Origin: Ectopseudomonas composti
Lineage (GTDB): Bacteria > Pseudomonadota > Gammaproteobacteria > Pseudomonadales > Pseudomonadaceae
Direction: 5' to 3'
DNA length: 64,000 bases
NCBI RefSeq assembly: GCF_900115475.1
Contig: NZ_FOWP01000005.1
Location: 1-64,000 of the forward strand
The notes beneath the pieces were generated by a model. The model saw only the letters and a list, made by a program, of their open reading frames with translations. It was not told the DNA's origin and did not search any database. The number at the start of each line of letters is the position of its first letter. The stretch's first letter is position 1. Shown one piece after another: positions 8,569 to 16,904 of the stretch. The translations under genes were made by a program, and so were the position numbers.

Positions 8569-9357
8569 ATGCCCGATTTTCTTCTCAACGCCCTGCTCGC
8601 CGGCCTGGCGCTGGCCCTGGTGGCCGGCCCGCTCGGCTCCTTCGTGGTGTGGCGGCGCATGGCTTATTTCGGCGACACCCTGTCCCATGCGGCCCTGCTC
8701 GGCGTAGCGCTGGGCCTGATGCTCGATATCAGCCCGACCCTCACCGTGACCGTCGGCTGCGTGCTGCTCGCCGTGCTGCTGGTGACCCTGCAACAGCGCC
8801 AGCCGCTGGCCTCCGACACCCTGCTCGGCATCCTCGCCCACAGCACCCTGTCGCTGGGCCTGGTGGCGTTGAGCTTCATGCATGACGTACGCATCGACCT
8901 GATGAGCTACCTGTTCGGCGACCTGCTCGCCGTCAGCCATACCGACCTGGCCTGGATCATCGGCGGCAGCGCGCTGGTGCTGGCATTGCTGGCCTGGCTG
9001 TGGCGGCCGCTGCTGGCGATCACCGTGCACGAGGAGTTGGCGCGGGTCGAAGGTTTGCCGGTGGCGGCGATTCGCCTGGCGCTGATGTTGTTGATTGCCG
9101 TGGTCATCGCGGTGGCGATGAAGATTGTCGGCGTGCTGCTGATCACCTCCTTGCTGATCATCCCCGCCGCCGCCGCCCAGCGCCACGCGCGCACGCCGGA
9201 GCAGATGGCCGTGGGCGCCAGCCTGCTCGGCCTGCTGGCGGTGTGCTGCGGCCTGGCGCTGTCCTGGTATCAGGACACACCGGCCGGGCCGTCCATCGTG
9301 GTCAGCGCCGCGGCGTTGTTCCTGGCCAGCTTTGCATTACCCAAGCGCAGCGGCTGA
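8569..9357 (+). CDS. znuB: Zinc ABC transporter permease ZnuB
   Basis: 262 aa integral membrane protein of the ABC-3 permease family, with seven to eight hydrophobic segments. It starts at the base after the znuC stop. The 'GDTLSHAALLGVALG' motif after the first membrane segment and the 'KIVGVLLITSLLIIPAAAA' segment near residue 185 are typical of metal permeases. It forms the channel for zinc delivered by ZnuA. A family A REP pair follows the stop. Confidence 0.95.
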   Translation: MPDFLLNALLAGLALALVAGPLGSFVVWRRMAYFGDTLSHAALLGVALGLMLDISPTLTVTVGCVLLAVLLVTLQQRQPLASDTLLGILAHSTLSLGLVALSFMHDVRIDLMSYLFGDLLAVSHTDLAWIIGGSALVLALLAWLWRPLLAITVHEELARVEGLPVAAIRLALMLLIAVVIAVAMKIVGVLLITSLLIIPAAAAQRHARTPEQMAVGASLLGLLAVCCGLALSWYQDTPAGPSIVVSAAALFLASFALPKRSG

Positions 9358-9370
9358 CGGCGCGCTCTGC

Positions 9371-9430
9371 GTAGCCCGGATGCAATCCGGGAGTGCTCCA
9401 CCACGTTTCCCCGGATTGCATCCGGGCTAC
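9371..9430. repeat. REP family A pair (inverted)
   Basis: Same 20-bp unit as at 6001-6057, again as facing inverted copies, directly after znuB. It can form a long hairpin in the 3' end of the zur-znuCB transcript. Confidence 0.85.
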
Positions 9431-9508
9431 GCGCGACCGATCGAGGTGAAATCAGCGGTACGAACCTGTATGATTGCGCGTTTTTTGCACAATTCGAGAC
9501 GCGCAGTC

Positions 9509-10354
9509 ATGAAGTCGTTCGCTTTTCGTGGTCTTCCGCTTTTTCTGGTTCTACTTCTGGCCGGTTGCCAGAGCAGCCAGCAGCACAGCCTGCCGCCGGT
9601 CGACGACCTGGTCGTCGCCTTCCGCCAGCTCGACCTGAGCCTGGCCGAGGAGCGCCTCGACGACGCGCGTAGCCAGCTCAGCACGCTCCAGCAACGTGCC
9701 AGCCGCGACACACGCCTGGAGCAATACCAGCGCCAACTGGCCGAGGCCTATATGGAGCAGGGTCGCGAAGCGCTGCAACAGGGCAATCTGGATCGTGCCG
9801 CGCAGGCGCTGGGCCAGGCCCGCAGCCTGATGCCGCAGGCGCCGGCCCTGAGTCATGACCTCAACCAGGCCATCGACGGCGCACGTACGGCGCGCCAGGC
9901 CGCCGCCGAGCAACAGGCCCGCGATGCCGCCGCCAAGCTCGATGCCGAGCGTCAGGAGCAACTGCGCCAGCAGCGCCTGGCCAGTGAGCGCCAGGCTGCC
10001 GCCAAGGCAGCAACCGCTCCGGCAGCCGTAAGCCAGCCGACACCCGTGATCGAGAGCAAACCCACAGCACGCCTGATCGATCCGAACGCCGCCACCAGCA
10101 TCGTGACGATGCCTATGCTGGACAGCCAGGACAACGAAAACCTGCGCCGCCTGCTCGATAGCGTGGCCGCCGACGTGGTGACCTTTCGCTGCGCAGTGCG
10201 CATCGAAGTACGCGAGGCCAAGGATTACCCCTGGGTCGCCGCACTGCTCTCGGCGCGTATCAAGAAACTCGACCCGAGTTTCCGTCCGCAGTTGAGCCAG
10301 AAGATCGCCCCGCAGCAGGTACCACGCCTGCTGCTGAGCCCGAAGCGCAGCTGA
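9509..10354 (+). CDS. Lipoprotein of unknown function (PA5502-like)
   Basis: 281 aa from the ATG at 9509, which places a lipoprotein signal ('LVLLLAGC', Cys about residue 18) at the N-terminus. An alpha-helical region rich in Gln, Ala, Arg and Leu follows (about residues 30-180), TPR-like or coiled-coil in character. A Pro/Ala linker then leads to a C-terminal domain of about 80 aa. Its position between znuB and metN is the same as PA5502 in P. aeruginosa (from memory). It may be an outer-membrane assembly or adaptor lipoprotein. No enzyme motif is seen. Confidence 0.75.
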   Translation: MKSFAFRGLPLFLVLLLAGCQSSQQHSLPPVDDLVVAFRQLDLSLAEERLDDARSQLSTLQQRASRDTRLEQYQRQLAEAYMEQGREALQQGNLDRAAQALGQARSLMPQAPALSHDLNQAIDGARTARQAAAEQQARDAAAKLDAERQEQLRQQRLASERQAAAKAATAPAAVSQPTPVIESKPTARLIDPNAATSIVTMPMLDSQDNENLRRLLDSVAADVVTFRCAVRIEVREAKDYPWVAALLSARIKKLDPSFRPQLSQKIAPQQVPRLLLSPKRS

Positions 10355-10525
10355 TGCCGGTTACTGATCGGTAATGCCATTTTGTAATAACCATAGGCCA
10401 ACAAAGATTTTCTCGGCCTAAACACCGCCGGGTAAACTAGCGCCCTTTTGCGCCCCACCTGGCGCCCGACGGCCGGCCCTCCCACCTGGGGGCCCGCCCT
10501 TGAACACACCCAAAAGGTCGTTCGC

Positions 10526-11533
10526 GTGATCCAGTTTCAATCCGTCCACAAGGCCTACCGCGTCGCGGGCCGCGAGATTCCGGCACTGCAGCCCACCACG
10601 CTGCAGATCGGCAGCGGCCAGGTGTTCGGCATCATCGGCCACTCCGGCGCCGGCAAGAGCACCCTGCTGCGCCTGATCAACCGCCTGGAAGAACCCACCG
10701 GCGGACGCATCGAGATCGACGACGTCGAGGTCACCGCCCTTGATGCCAATGGTCTGCGCCGTTTCCGCCAGCAGGTCGGGATGATCTTCCAGCACTTCAA
10801 CCTGCTGTCGTCGAAGACCGTCGAAGACAACATCGCCATGCCGCTGCGCCTGGCCGGCGAGCTGAGCCGCGCCGAAATCGACACCCGTGTGGCCGAACTG
10901 CTGGCCCGCGTCGGCCTGCAGGATCATGCGAAGAAATACCCGGCGCAGCTCTCCGGCGGGCAGAAACAGCGCGTCGGCATCGCCCGTGCGTTGAGCACCC
11001 GCCCGAAGATCCTGTTGTGCGACGAGGCCACCAGCGCCCTCGACCCGCAGACCACCACAGCCGTGCTGCACCTGCTGGCCGAGATCAACCGCGAACTGGG
11101 CCTGACCATCGTGCTGATCACCCACGAGATGGACGTGATCCGCCGCGTCTGCGACCGCGTGGCGGTGATGGACGCCGGCGTGATCGTCGAAGAAGGCCCG
11201 GTGGCCGAGGTGTTCCTGCACCCGCAGCACCCGACCACGAAGCGTTTCGTGCAGGAGTCCGAGCACGTCGATGAAAGCGAGCAGCGCGACGATTTCGCCC
11301 ATGTCGAAGGCCGCATCCTGCGCCTGACCTTCCAGGGCGACGCCACCTACGCACCGCTGCTGGGCACTGTGGCCCGCGAGACTGGCGTGGATTACAGCAT
11401 CCTCGCCGGGCGTATCGACCGCATCAAGGACACGCCTTACGGCCAGCTCACCCTGGCCCTGACCGGTGGCGACATCGATGCCGCGCTGGCGCGCTTCGCA
11501 GCCGCCGACGTGCATCTGGAGGTACTGCGCTGA
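10526..11533 (+). CDS. metN: Methionine ABC transporter ATPase MetN
   Basis: 335 aa from a GTG at 10526, chosen because AAAAGG at 10512-10517 is well spaced and the family begins here ('MIQFQSVHK'). Walker A GHSGAGKS (residues 38-45), signature '[15 protein letters not shown]', Walker B '[12 protein letters not shown]', switch 'ITHEMDVI'. The C-terminal 80 residues form the NIL-type regulatory domain that binds methionine and inhibits transport in MetN. It overlaps metI by one base (TGATG). D- or L-methionine import is the expected role. Confidence 0.93.
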   Translation: MIQFQSVHKAYRVAGREIPALQPTTLQIGSGQVFGIIGHSGAGKSTLLRLINRLEEPTGGRIEIDDVEVTALDANGLRRFRQQVGMIFQHFNLLSSKTVEDNIAMPLRLAGELSRAEIDTRVAELLARVGLQDHAKKYPAQLSGGQKQRVGIARALSTRPKILLCDEATSALDPQTTTAVLHLLAEINRELGLTIVLITHEMDVIRRVCDRVAVMDAGVIVEEGPVAEVFLHPQHPTTKRFVQESEHVDESEQRDDFAHVEGRILRLTFQGDATYAPLLGTVARETGVDYSILAGRIDRIKDTPYGQLTLALTGGDIDAALARFAAADVHLEVLR

Positions 11534-12201
11534 TGCTCGAACAACTGCTGCCCAACGTGTTCTGGCCGGAAATCTGGCAGGCCAGCCTCGACACCCTGAA
11601 CATGCTGCTCGGCTCGATGCTGTTCACCGTGCTGCTTGGCCTGCCGCTTGGCGTGCTGCTGTTTCTTACCGGCCCGCGCCAGCTGTTCGAGCAGAAGGCT
11701 CTGTACGGCGCGCTGTCGCTGGTGGTAAACATCCTGCGCTCGGTGCCCTTCGTCATCCTGCTGATTCTGATGATCCCCTTCACCGAGCTGCTGGTCGGCA
11801 CCTCGTTGGGCGTGGCCGGCGCCATCCCGCCGCTGGTGGTGGGTGCCACGCCGTTCTTCGCACGCCTGGTGGAAACCGCGCTGCGCGAAGTCGAGCGCGG
11901 CATCATCGAAGCGACCCAGGCCATGGGCGCCACCACCTGGCAGATCATCACCCGCGCACTGCTGCCCGAGGCGTTGCCCGGCCTGCTCGCGGCCACTACC
12001 GTCACCGCAATCACCCTGGTGTCCTACACCGCCATGAGCGGCCTGATCGGCGGCGGCGGCCTCGGCGACCTGGCCGTGCGCTACGGCTACCAGCGCTACC
12101 AGCCGGACGTGATGGCCGTGACCGTGATCCTGCTGCTGATCCTGGTACAGGTACTGCAGATGGTCGGTGATCGCCTGGTCGTACATTTTTCTCGCAAGTA
12201 A
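11533..12201 (+). CDS. metI: Methionine ABC transporter permease MetI
   Basis: 222 aa with about five membrane segments and the binding-protein-dependent permease EAA-like loop ('EATQAMGATTWQIITRALLPEALPG' region, about residues 123-147) that docks on MetN. The start overlaps the metN stop. It is followed 64 bp later by the binding protein gene metQ, completing the importer. Confidence 0.93.
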   Translation: MLEQLLPNVFWPEIWQASLDTLNMLLGSMLFTVLLGLPLGVLLFLTGPRQLFEQKALYGALSLVVNILRSVPFVILLILMIPFTELLVGTSLGVAGAIPPLVVGATPFFARLVETALREVERGIIEATQAMGATTWQIITRALLPEALPGLLAATTVTAITLVSYTAMSGLIGGGGLGDLAVRYGYQRYQPDVMAVTVILLLILVQVLQMVGDRLVVHFSRK

Positions 12202-12265
12202 TGATGAAAAGCGGCGACTCGCCACCCGCGAGACCCGCACCAACCTTCCCAAAAGGAATCTTGAA

Positions 12266-13036
12266 ATGAAGAAACTGCTGACTGCCATCGCCGCTTGCGC
12301 GGCCTTCTCGGCCCAGGCCGAAACCCTCAACGTCGCCGCCACCCCGGTGCCGCACGCCGAGATTCTCGAGTTCGTCAAACCAGCCCTGGCCAAAGAAGGC
12401 GTGGAGCTGAAGGTGCGCGTGTTCACCGACTACGTGCAGCCCAACCTGCAAGTGCAGCAGAAGAACCTCGACGCCAACTTCTTCCAGCATCAACCGTACC
12501 TGGACGAGTTCAATGCCAGCCGCAAGACCGATCTGGTCAGCGTCGCCGGCGTACACGTCGAGCCCTTCGGCGCCTACTCCAGCAAGATCAAGAACCTGAG
12601 CGAACTGCCGCAAGGCGCCACCGTGGCCATCCCCAACGACGCCACCAACGGCGGCCGCGCCCTGCTGCTGCTGCAGAAGGCCGGCGTGATCAAACTCAAG
12701 CCGGAAGCCGGCATCCTCGCTACGCCGAAGGACATCGTCGAGAACCCGAAGGCGATCAAGGTGCGTGAACTGGAAGCAGCTACCCTGCCGCGCGTGCTGA
12801 GCCAGGTCGACCTCGCCCTGATCAACACCAACTACGCCCTGGAAGCCAAACTGAACCCGACCCAGGACGCCCTGGCCATCGAAGGCAGCGACTCGCCGTA
12901 CGTCAACATTCTGGTGACCCGCGCTGACAACAAGGACAGCGACGCCGTACAGAAGCTGGTTAAGGCCCTGCACAGTGCCGAGGTGAAGCAGTTCATCGAA
13001 GAGAAGTACAAAGGCGCCGTCGTCCCGGCGTTCTGA
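12266..13036 (+). CDS. metQ: Methionine-binding protein MetQ (NlpA family)
   Basis: 256 aa from the ATG at 12266, with AAAAGGA at 12251-12257. Signal peptide of about 19 residues ending AQA before 'ETLNVAATPVPHAEIL'. An 'IAAC' sequence could act as a weak lipobox, but a soluble periplasmic form looks more likely. NlpA-family motifs include 'VFTDYVQPN', 'NFFQHQPYLDEFN' and 'PNDATNGGRALLLLQ'. It binds methionine and delivers it to MetIN. A rho-independent terminator follows at 13065. Confidence 0.92.
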   Translation: MKKLLTAIAACAAFSAQAETLNVAATPVPHAEILEFVKPALAKEGVELKVRVFTDYVQPNLQVQQKNLDANFFQHQPYLDEFNASRKTDLVSVAGVHVEPFGAYSSKIKNLSELPQGATVAIPNDATNGGRALLLLQKAGVIKLKPEAGILATPKDIVENPKAIKVRELEAATLPRVLSQVDLALINTNYALEAKLNPTQDALAIEGSDSPYVNILVTRADNKDSDAVQKLVKALHSAEVKQFIEEKYKGAVVPAF

Positions 13037-13064
13037 TCGCCGCTGACCGCCCTCGCTGTACCCG

Positions 13065-13098
13065 ATGCCGCGCCGCTGCACAGCTGCGCGGCATTTTT
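13065..13098 (+). terminator. Terminator of the metNIQ operon
   Basis: ATGCCGCGC and GCGCGGCAT form a 9-bp stem around a 12-nt loop, followed by TTTTT at 13094-13098. Confidence 0.85.
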
Positions 13099-13134
13099 AT
13101 GCGTGGAATGTAGTGGCCAACCCTCGGTGATCCG

Positions 13135-13234
13135 TAAGGTGCGCCGTGCGCACTAGGGGCAACCTGGCCACCGTCCCGGATTGCATCCGGGCTACGATCA
13201 TCCGAAATCGTCGGTGCGCGCGGCGCACCCTACT
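13135..13234. repeat. Composite REP block (families A and B)
   Basis: Inverted GGTGCGCCGTGCGCAC-type units (family B) at about 13137-13153 and 13214-13234 flank a family A unit at 13175-13195. The right-hand unit runs into the neighbouring gene: its GTAGGGTGCGCC supplies the TAG stop codon (13230-13232) of the DUF454 gene. Confidence 0.75.
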
Positions 13235-13628
13235 CGGCTCTGGGTTTTTCTGGCCGAGTCCAGATGAACAGCGCGCCGCAACTCATGCCAGCAGCGGCGA
13301 ACAGCACGGAAGGCAGGTGATCGACCGTCAGCAGCAGGATGCTCAGCGCTACCAGCATGCTCAGACTAGCCAGCCACTTGGTGCGTCGGGCGATCAGGCC
13401 GCCGTTCTTCCAGTCTCGCAGCAGCGGGCCGAACACCCGATGATTCTCCAGCCAGGCGGCCAGGCGCGGCGAACTGCGCGACGCCGCCCACGCCGCCAGC
13501 AGGACGAACTCGGTGGTGGGCAGGCCCGGCAATATGACCCCGAGCATGGCCATGCCGATGCTCAGGTAGGCCAACAGCAACCATAGCCAACGCTGCCAGG
13601 CCGAACGTGCCAGCGTGATTTCAGGCAA
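13230..13628 (-). CDS. DUF454 (YbaN-like) inner-membrane protein
   Basis: 132 aa if it starts at the TTG at 13628, which overlaps the hemO stop by 8 bp; no better start is evident after hemO. YbaN/DUF454 features are the 'LGVILPGLPTTEFVLLAAWAASR' region near residue 30 and a pair of membrane segments in the second half (around residues 75-115). The function of the family is unknown. Here it is the last gene of the heme-acquisition run and translationally tied to heme oxygenase. The stop codon lies within a REP unit. Confidence 0.8.
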   Translation of the reverse strand: MPEITLARSAWQRWLWLLLAYLSIGMAMLGVILPGLPTTEFVLLAAWAASRSSPRLAAWLENHRVFGPLLRDWKNGGLIARRTKWLASLSMLVALSILLLTVDHLPSVLFAAAGMSCGALFIWTRPEKPRAE

Positions 13629-14211
13629 AGCAGCGTTCCAGGTGTACGGTGAAACGCTCGAAGGCCGCGATGGCCTCTGCCTCGGCCAGACGCTCCTGCT
13701 CGGCATCCAGTTCGACACTGTCGAGCACGGCGGTAAACGCTTTCCAACCCTGTGCGCGGCCACCTTCCGGCTCGGCCAGGTGGCGCGCACCAAACGTCTC
13801 GCTCAGCCCCAGCGCCGGCATGCGCTTGAGCAGGAAAGCGGCACCGAGCTTGGAACCTTCGGAAACGAACAACCAGGCCAGCGCTTCGCCGGTACCCATG
13901 GCCTTGTTGCGGATGCAGTCATCACCTTCTGGCAGCGCGCGCTGCAGATCGGCCAGGTCCAGCACGACCTGCTCGACACGGCAGCGCTGCGGCAGATCAG
14001 GCACCAGCTTGATCAGCTGCGGGTCGTTATAGAGCTTTTCCAGATCGCGCTGGAACAGATATTGGGCGGCCACGAAGTGGGAAAACCGCTCCGGGCTAGC
14101 GAACGGATCGTGGCTCTTGACCAGGTTGTCGAGGTGGCTGTGCGGCTCGTGGGTAATCTGGTTCAGTCGCTGCGAACGCAGCGGATGGGAAAGTTGCGAA
14201 GGTGCGGTCAT
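13621..14211 (-). CDS. hemO: Heme oxygenase HemO (PigA type)
   Basis: 196 aa. Cleaves imported heme to release iron, with biliverdin and CO. The protein follows P. aeruginosa PigA/HemO closely: 'LRSQRLN', 'EPHSHLDNLVKS' with the proximal heme His, 'PFASPERFSHFVAAQYLF', 'WLFVSEGSKLGAAFL', and 'FGARHLAEPEGGRAQGWK', whose helix contacts heme. AGAGGG lies 7 bp before the ATG at 14211. It sits 39 bp after hasF in the same orientation, so cotranscription with the has genes is likely. In P. aeruginosa, as I recall, hemO is not next to has, so this linkage is notable. Confidence 0.93.
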   Translation of the reverse strand: MTAPSQLSHPLRSQRLNQITHEPHSHLDNLVKSHDPFASPERFSHFVAAQYLFQRDLEKLYNDPQLIKLVPDLPQRCRVEQVVLDLADLQRALPEGDDCIRNKAMGTGEALAWLFVSEGSKLGAAFLLKRMPALGLSETFGARHLAEPEGGRAQGWKAFTAVLDSVELDAEQERLAEAEAIAAFERFTVHLERCFA

Positions 14212-14250
14212 GACGTAGCCCTCTGAATGGTTCGGTTAGGTAAAGACGAA

Positions 14251-15585
14251 TCAGTCGGCTTCATTCAGTAATCCGCGGTCGTCGAAGTATCCCGCCAGTC
14301 GCTCCAGGTCGGAGCCATCCAGCACGCCACTCAGCTGACGTAGTTGCAACCATGCACGCAGGTAGCCATGACGCGCTTCGGCCAGGTCGCGCTGGGCGCC
14401 ATAGAGCTGCTGTTCGGCATCCAATACATCGAGGTTGACCCGCTCACCACCGGCCACGCTCTTGCGCGTAGCCTCCACCAGCGCCTGCGCCGAGGATACG
14501 GCCAGCCGGTAGGCACGCAATCGCGCCCCCGAACTGTTGCACAGGTTGAATTGCTGACGCAGGCGGGTCAGCACATCGCCCCGCTGTGCATCCAGCTCAA
14601 AGCCAGCCTGCGAATGGGCCGCCGTCGCCTGGCGCGTCGCCGCCGACACACCACCGCCGGCGAACAGCGGGACGCTCAGTTGAATGCCAATGCTGTCGGT
14701 ATCGTACTGCTGGTTGTAGCTGCTCTCCGAGTCGGAACTGGTCAGGCGGCTGCTGGCCACCAGGCTCAGTGTCGGCAAGTGCCCGGCACGCTGCTTGTCG
14801 ATCATCCGCGCAGCTACCTCGACGGCCTGGCGCTGCGCCGCCAGTTCGGCATTGCCGGCGACGGCCAGCTCACGCCAGGCCTCAAAACGCGCCGGTTGCA
14901 GCGGCTGCACGGTGAAGTCCTCGCTCAGTGGCAGCAGATCGACACTATCCAGGGGTTCACCAACGATGCTCTCCAGTGTGCGCAAGGCGACATCGAGATC
15001 ATCCCGTGCCTGAATAAGCTCGGCCTCGGCCAGGGCCAGGCGCGCCTCGGTTTCCAGCTCGTCGGTGCGGGTGCCTTCGCCAGCTCTCAGCAGACGCTGG
15101 TTGAGCTGCAAGCGCTCGACTAGGGCGCGCCGCTGGGCCCGCGCCAGTGCGATGCGCTCATCACTCAGCAGCGCCTGGCTGTAGGCCTCGAACAGACGCA
15201 CCGCCAGCTCCTGGCTACGCCCGCGAAAGCGCTCGTCGGCCAGCAGCGTGCGCGCCACGCCCTGGCGGTAGTCGGCCCAGGCGGCGTAATCGAACAGTGG
15301 CTGCTGCAGACTGAGTACCGAGGCGTAACTGCGATAGTCGCGGTCGACGCGTTGCTCGCCCGCCGTCACTTGCGAGTCATTACGCTGGTTGCTGTAGCTC
15401 CACGACAGGCGCGGCAGCAGTCCCGCACGTCCAATCGACTGGTTCTCCAGGCCGGCGTCGCGCTCGGCGATGGCGGCCTGGAAGGTCGGGTCATGGCGCA
15501 GCGCCAGGACATAGGCGTCGAGCAGGCCGACAGCCAGCGCAGGCGAGGTGAAACACAGCAGCAGGACGAAACAGAGCATGCGCAT
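14251..15585 (-). CDS. hasF: Type I secretion outer-membrane channel HasF (TolC family)
   Basis: 444 aa. Signal peptide (about 18 residues, ending ALA) followed by two repeats of the TolC-type helical barrel pattern. 'DAYVLALRHDPTFQAAIAERDA' begins the first half and 'SIGIQLSVPLFAGG' marks the strand/turn region of the second. It forms the outer-membrane exit for HasA, working with HasD and HasE. The ATG at 15585 lies 2 bp after the hasE stop; a second in-frame ATG is at 15579. Confidence 0.9.
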   Translation of the reverse strand: MRMLCFVLLLCFTSPALAVGLLDAYVLALRHDPTFQAAIAERDAGLENQSIGRAGLLPRLSWSYSNQRNDSQVTAGEQRVDRDYRSYASVLSLQQPLFDYAAWADYRQGVARTLLADERFRGRSQELAVRLFEAYSQALLSDERIALARAQRRALVERLQLNQRLLRAGEGTRTDELETEARLALAEAELIQARDDLDVALRTLESIVGEPLDSVDLLPLSEDFTVQPLQPARFEAWRELAVAGNAELAAQRQAVEVAARMIDKQRAGHLPTLSLVASSRLTSSDSESSYNQQYDTDSIGIQLSVPLFAGGGVSAATRQATAAHSQAGFELDAQRGDVLTRLRQQFNLCNSSGARLRAYRLAVSSAQALVEATRKSVAGGERVNLDVLDAEQQLYGAQRDLAEARHGYLRAWLQLRQLSGVLDGSDLERLAGYFDDRGLLNEAD

Positions 15586-15587
15586 CG

Positions 15588-16904
15588 TCAGTCTTCCACC
15601 AAGGCCAGGTGAGTGCGATCAAGCAGCGGCTTGAACAAGTAGTTGAGCAGCGAGCGTTCGCCGGTGCCGATGAAGGCCTCCACCGGCATGCCGGGGCGGA
15701 TGTGCAGGCCGGCCAGTTGCTGCATGGCGTCCTCGCCCACGCGAATGCGGATGGCGTAGTACGGCTCGCCGCTGCGCTCGTCCTGCAAGCGGTCGGCAGA
15801 AACCAGTTCCACCGTGCCGGCGACACGCGGCGTGGTGCGCTGCTCGAAGGCGGTGAACAGCAACTCAACCGGCAGGCCAGGGTGCACCTTATCCACCAAC
15901 GCCGGGCTCAGCCGCCCCTCGACCAGCAGCGGCTGATCCTGCGGGACGATCTCCAGCAGCGCCTGGCCCGGGGCGACCACGCCGCCCTCGGTGAACACGC
16001 TGAGCCCGACCACCAGGCCGCTGGCCGGTGCACGCAACAGGGTGCGTTGCAACTCGACCTCGATCCCGACCAGGTGATGATGCAGCTCTTCGCTACGGAT
16101 CTGCGTCTCGGCCAACTGGCTGCGTACCTGTTCCTGGAACTGCTCGCGGCGCTGCGCGGCGCGCAGGCGCAATTCGGCGATCTGCCGCTGCAACTGGCCG
16201 ATGCGGCCGGCATCATCGGCCAGCAGACCGATCAGCTCGGCACGCTGGCGCTCGACATCGAGCAGGCGGTTGCGCGGGATATAGTTGTCCGCCGCCAGCT
16301 CACGCAGGCCCAGCAATTGCTCGTCGAGCACGCGCAGCTGGGCTTGCTTGCTGTTGTGCAGCGCACGCAGACCACCCAGTTGCGCCTCGTTGCCAGCCAG
16401 GTTCTGCGCCAGGCCATCGAGCTCCAGGGACAGGGCCTGATGCCGGCTAGCGAACAGTTGCCGCTGCAGCTCCAGACTGGCGAGCACCAACGCATCACCC
16501 GAACGTGCCAGCGACCAGGGGTCGAAATCGATGCTCGCCGCACCGTCGCGCTCGGCGGCCAGACGCGCGGCGCTGGCGCGGCTGCCAATCAGCTGTGCGC
16601 GCAAGGCCTCGGCCTGCGCCTGCAAGGCCTGGTCATCCAGCTCCAGCAAGGGCTGGCCGGCCTGCACCGAATCACCATCCCGAGCCAGGATGCGCCGCAC
16701 CGTGCCACCCGTGGGATGCTGCAGCGCCTGGCGATTGCCGCTGACCATCACCGTGCCGCTCACCGGCACGCCCTTGTCCAGCGGTGCCAGTGCAGCCCAG
16801 GCGAGGAAACCACCGAAACCGGCAAGCAGCAGCCACCAGCCGAGCCGCGTCGGCGCCCGCGCATCAACAGCGTGCAGGGGCTGAAGTGGAGCCGGCGCGC
16901 TCAT
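15588..16904 (-). CDS. hasE: Type I secretion membrane fusion protein HasE (HlyD family)
   Basis: 438 aa from the ATG at 16904, in an ATGA overlap with the hasD stop. A longer open frame continues upstream but lies inside hasD. One membrane segment near residues 22-44 is followed by a lipoyl/beta domain ('GTVMVSGNRQALQHPTGGTVRRI'). A long coiled coil spans about residues 90-290, and a C-terminal beta-barrel ends in 'LTHLALVED'. It spans the periplasm to link HasD to HasF. Confidence 0.92.
   Translation of the reverse strand: MSAPAPLQPLHAVDARAPTRLGWWLLLAGFGGFLAWAALAPLDKGVPVSGTVMVSGNRQALQHPTGGTVRRILARDGDSVQAGQPLLELDDQALQAQAEALRAQLIGSRASAARLAAERDGAASIDFDPWSLARSGDALVLASLELQRQLFASRHQALSLELDGLAQNLAGNEAQLGGLRALHNSKQAQLRVLDEQLLGLRELAADNYIPRNRLLDVERQRAELIGLLADDAGRIGQLQRQIAELRLRAAQRREQFQEQVRSQLAETQIRSEELHHHLVGIEVELQRTLLRAPASGLVVGLSVFTEGGVVAPGQALLEIVPQDQPLLVEGRLSPALVDKVHPGLPVELLFTAFEQRTTPRVAGTVELVSADRLQDERSGEPYYAIRIRVGEDAMQQLAGLHIRPGMPVEAFIGTGERSLLNYLFKPLLDRTHLALVED

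Noticed and set aside
10355..10525. Possible methionine-responsive riboswitch before metN
   Set aside because: The 170-bp leader shows no SAM-riboswitch-like conserved core or terminator that I can identify.
14344..15123. Plus-strand frame opposite hasF
   Set aside because: Antisense shadow with no motif or start signal.
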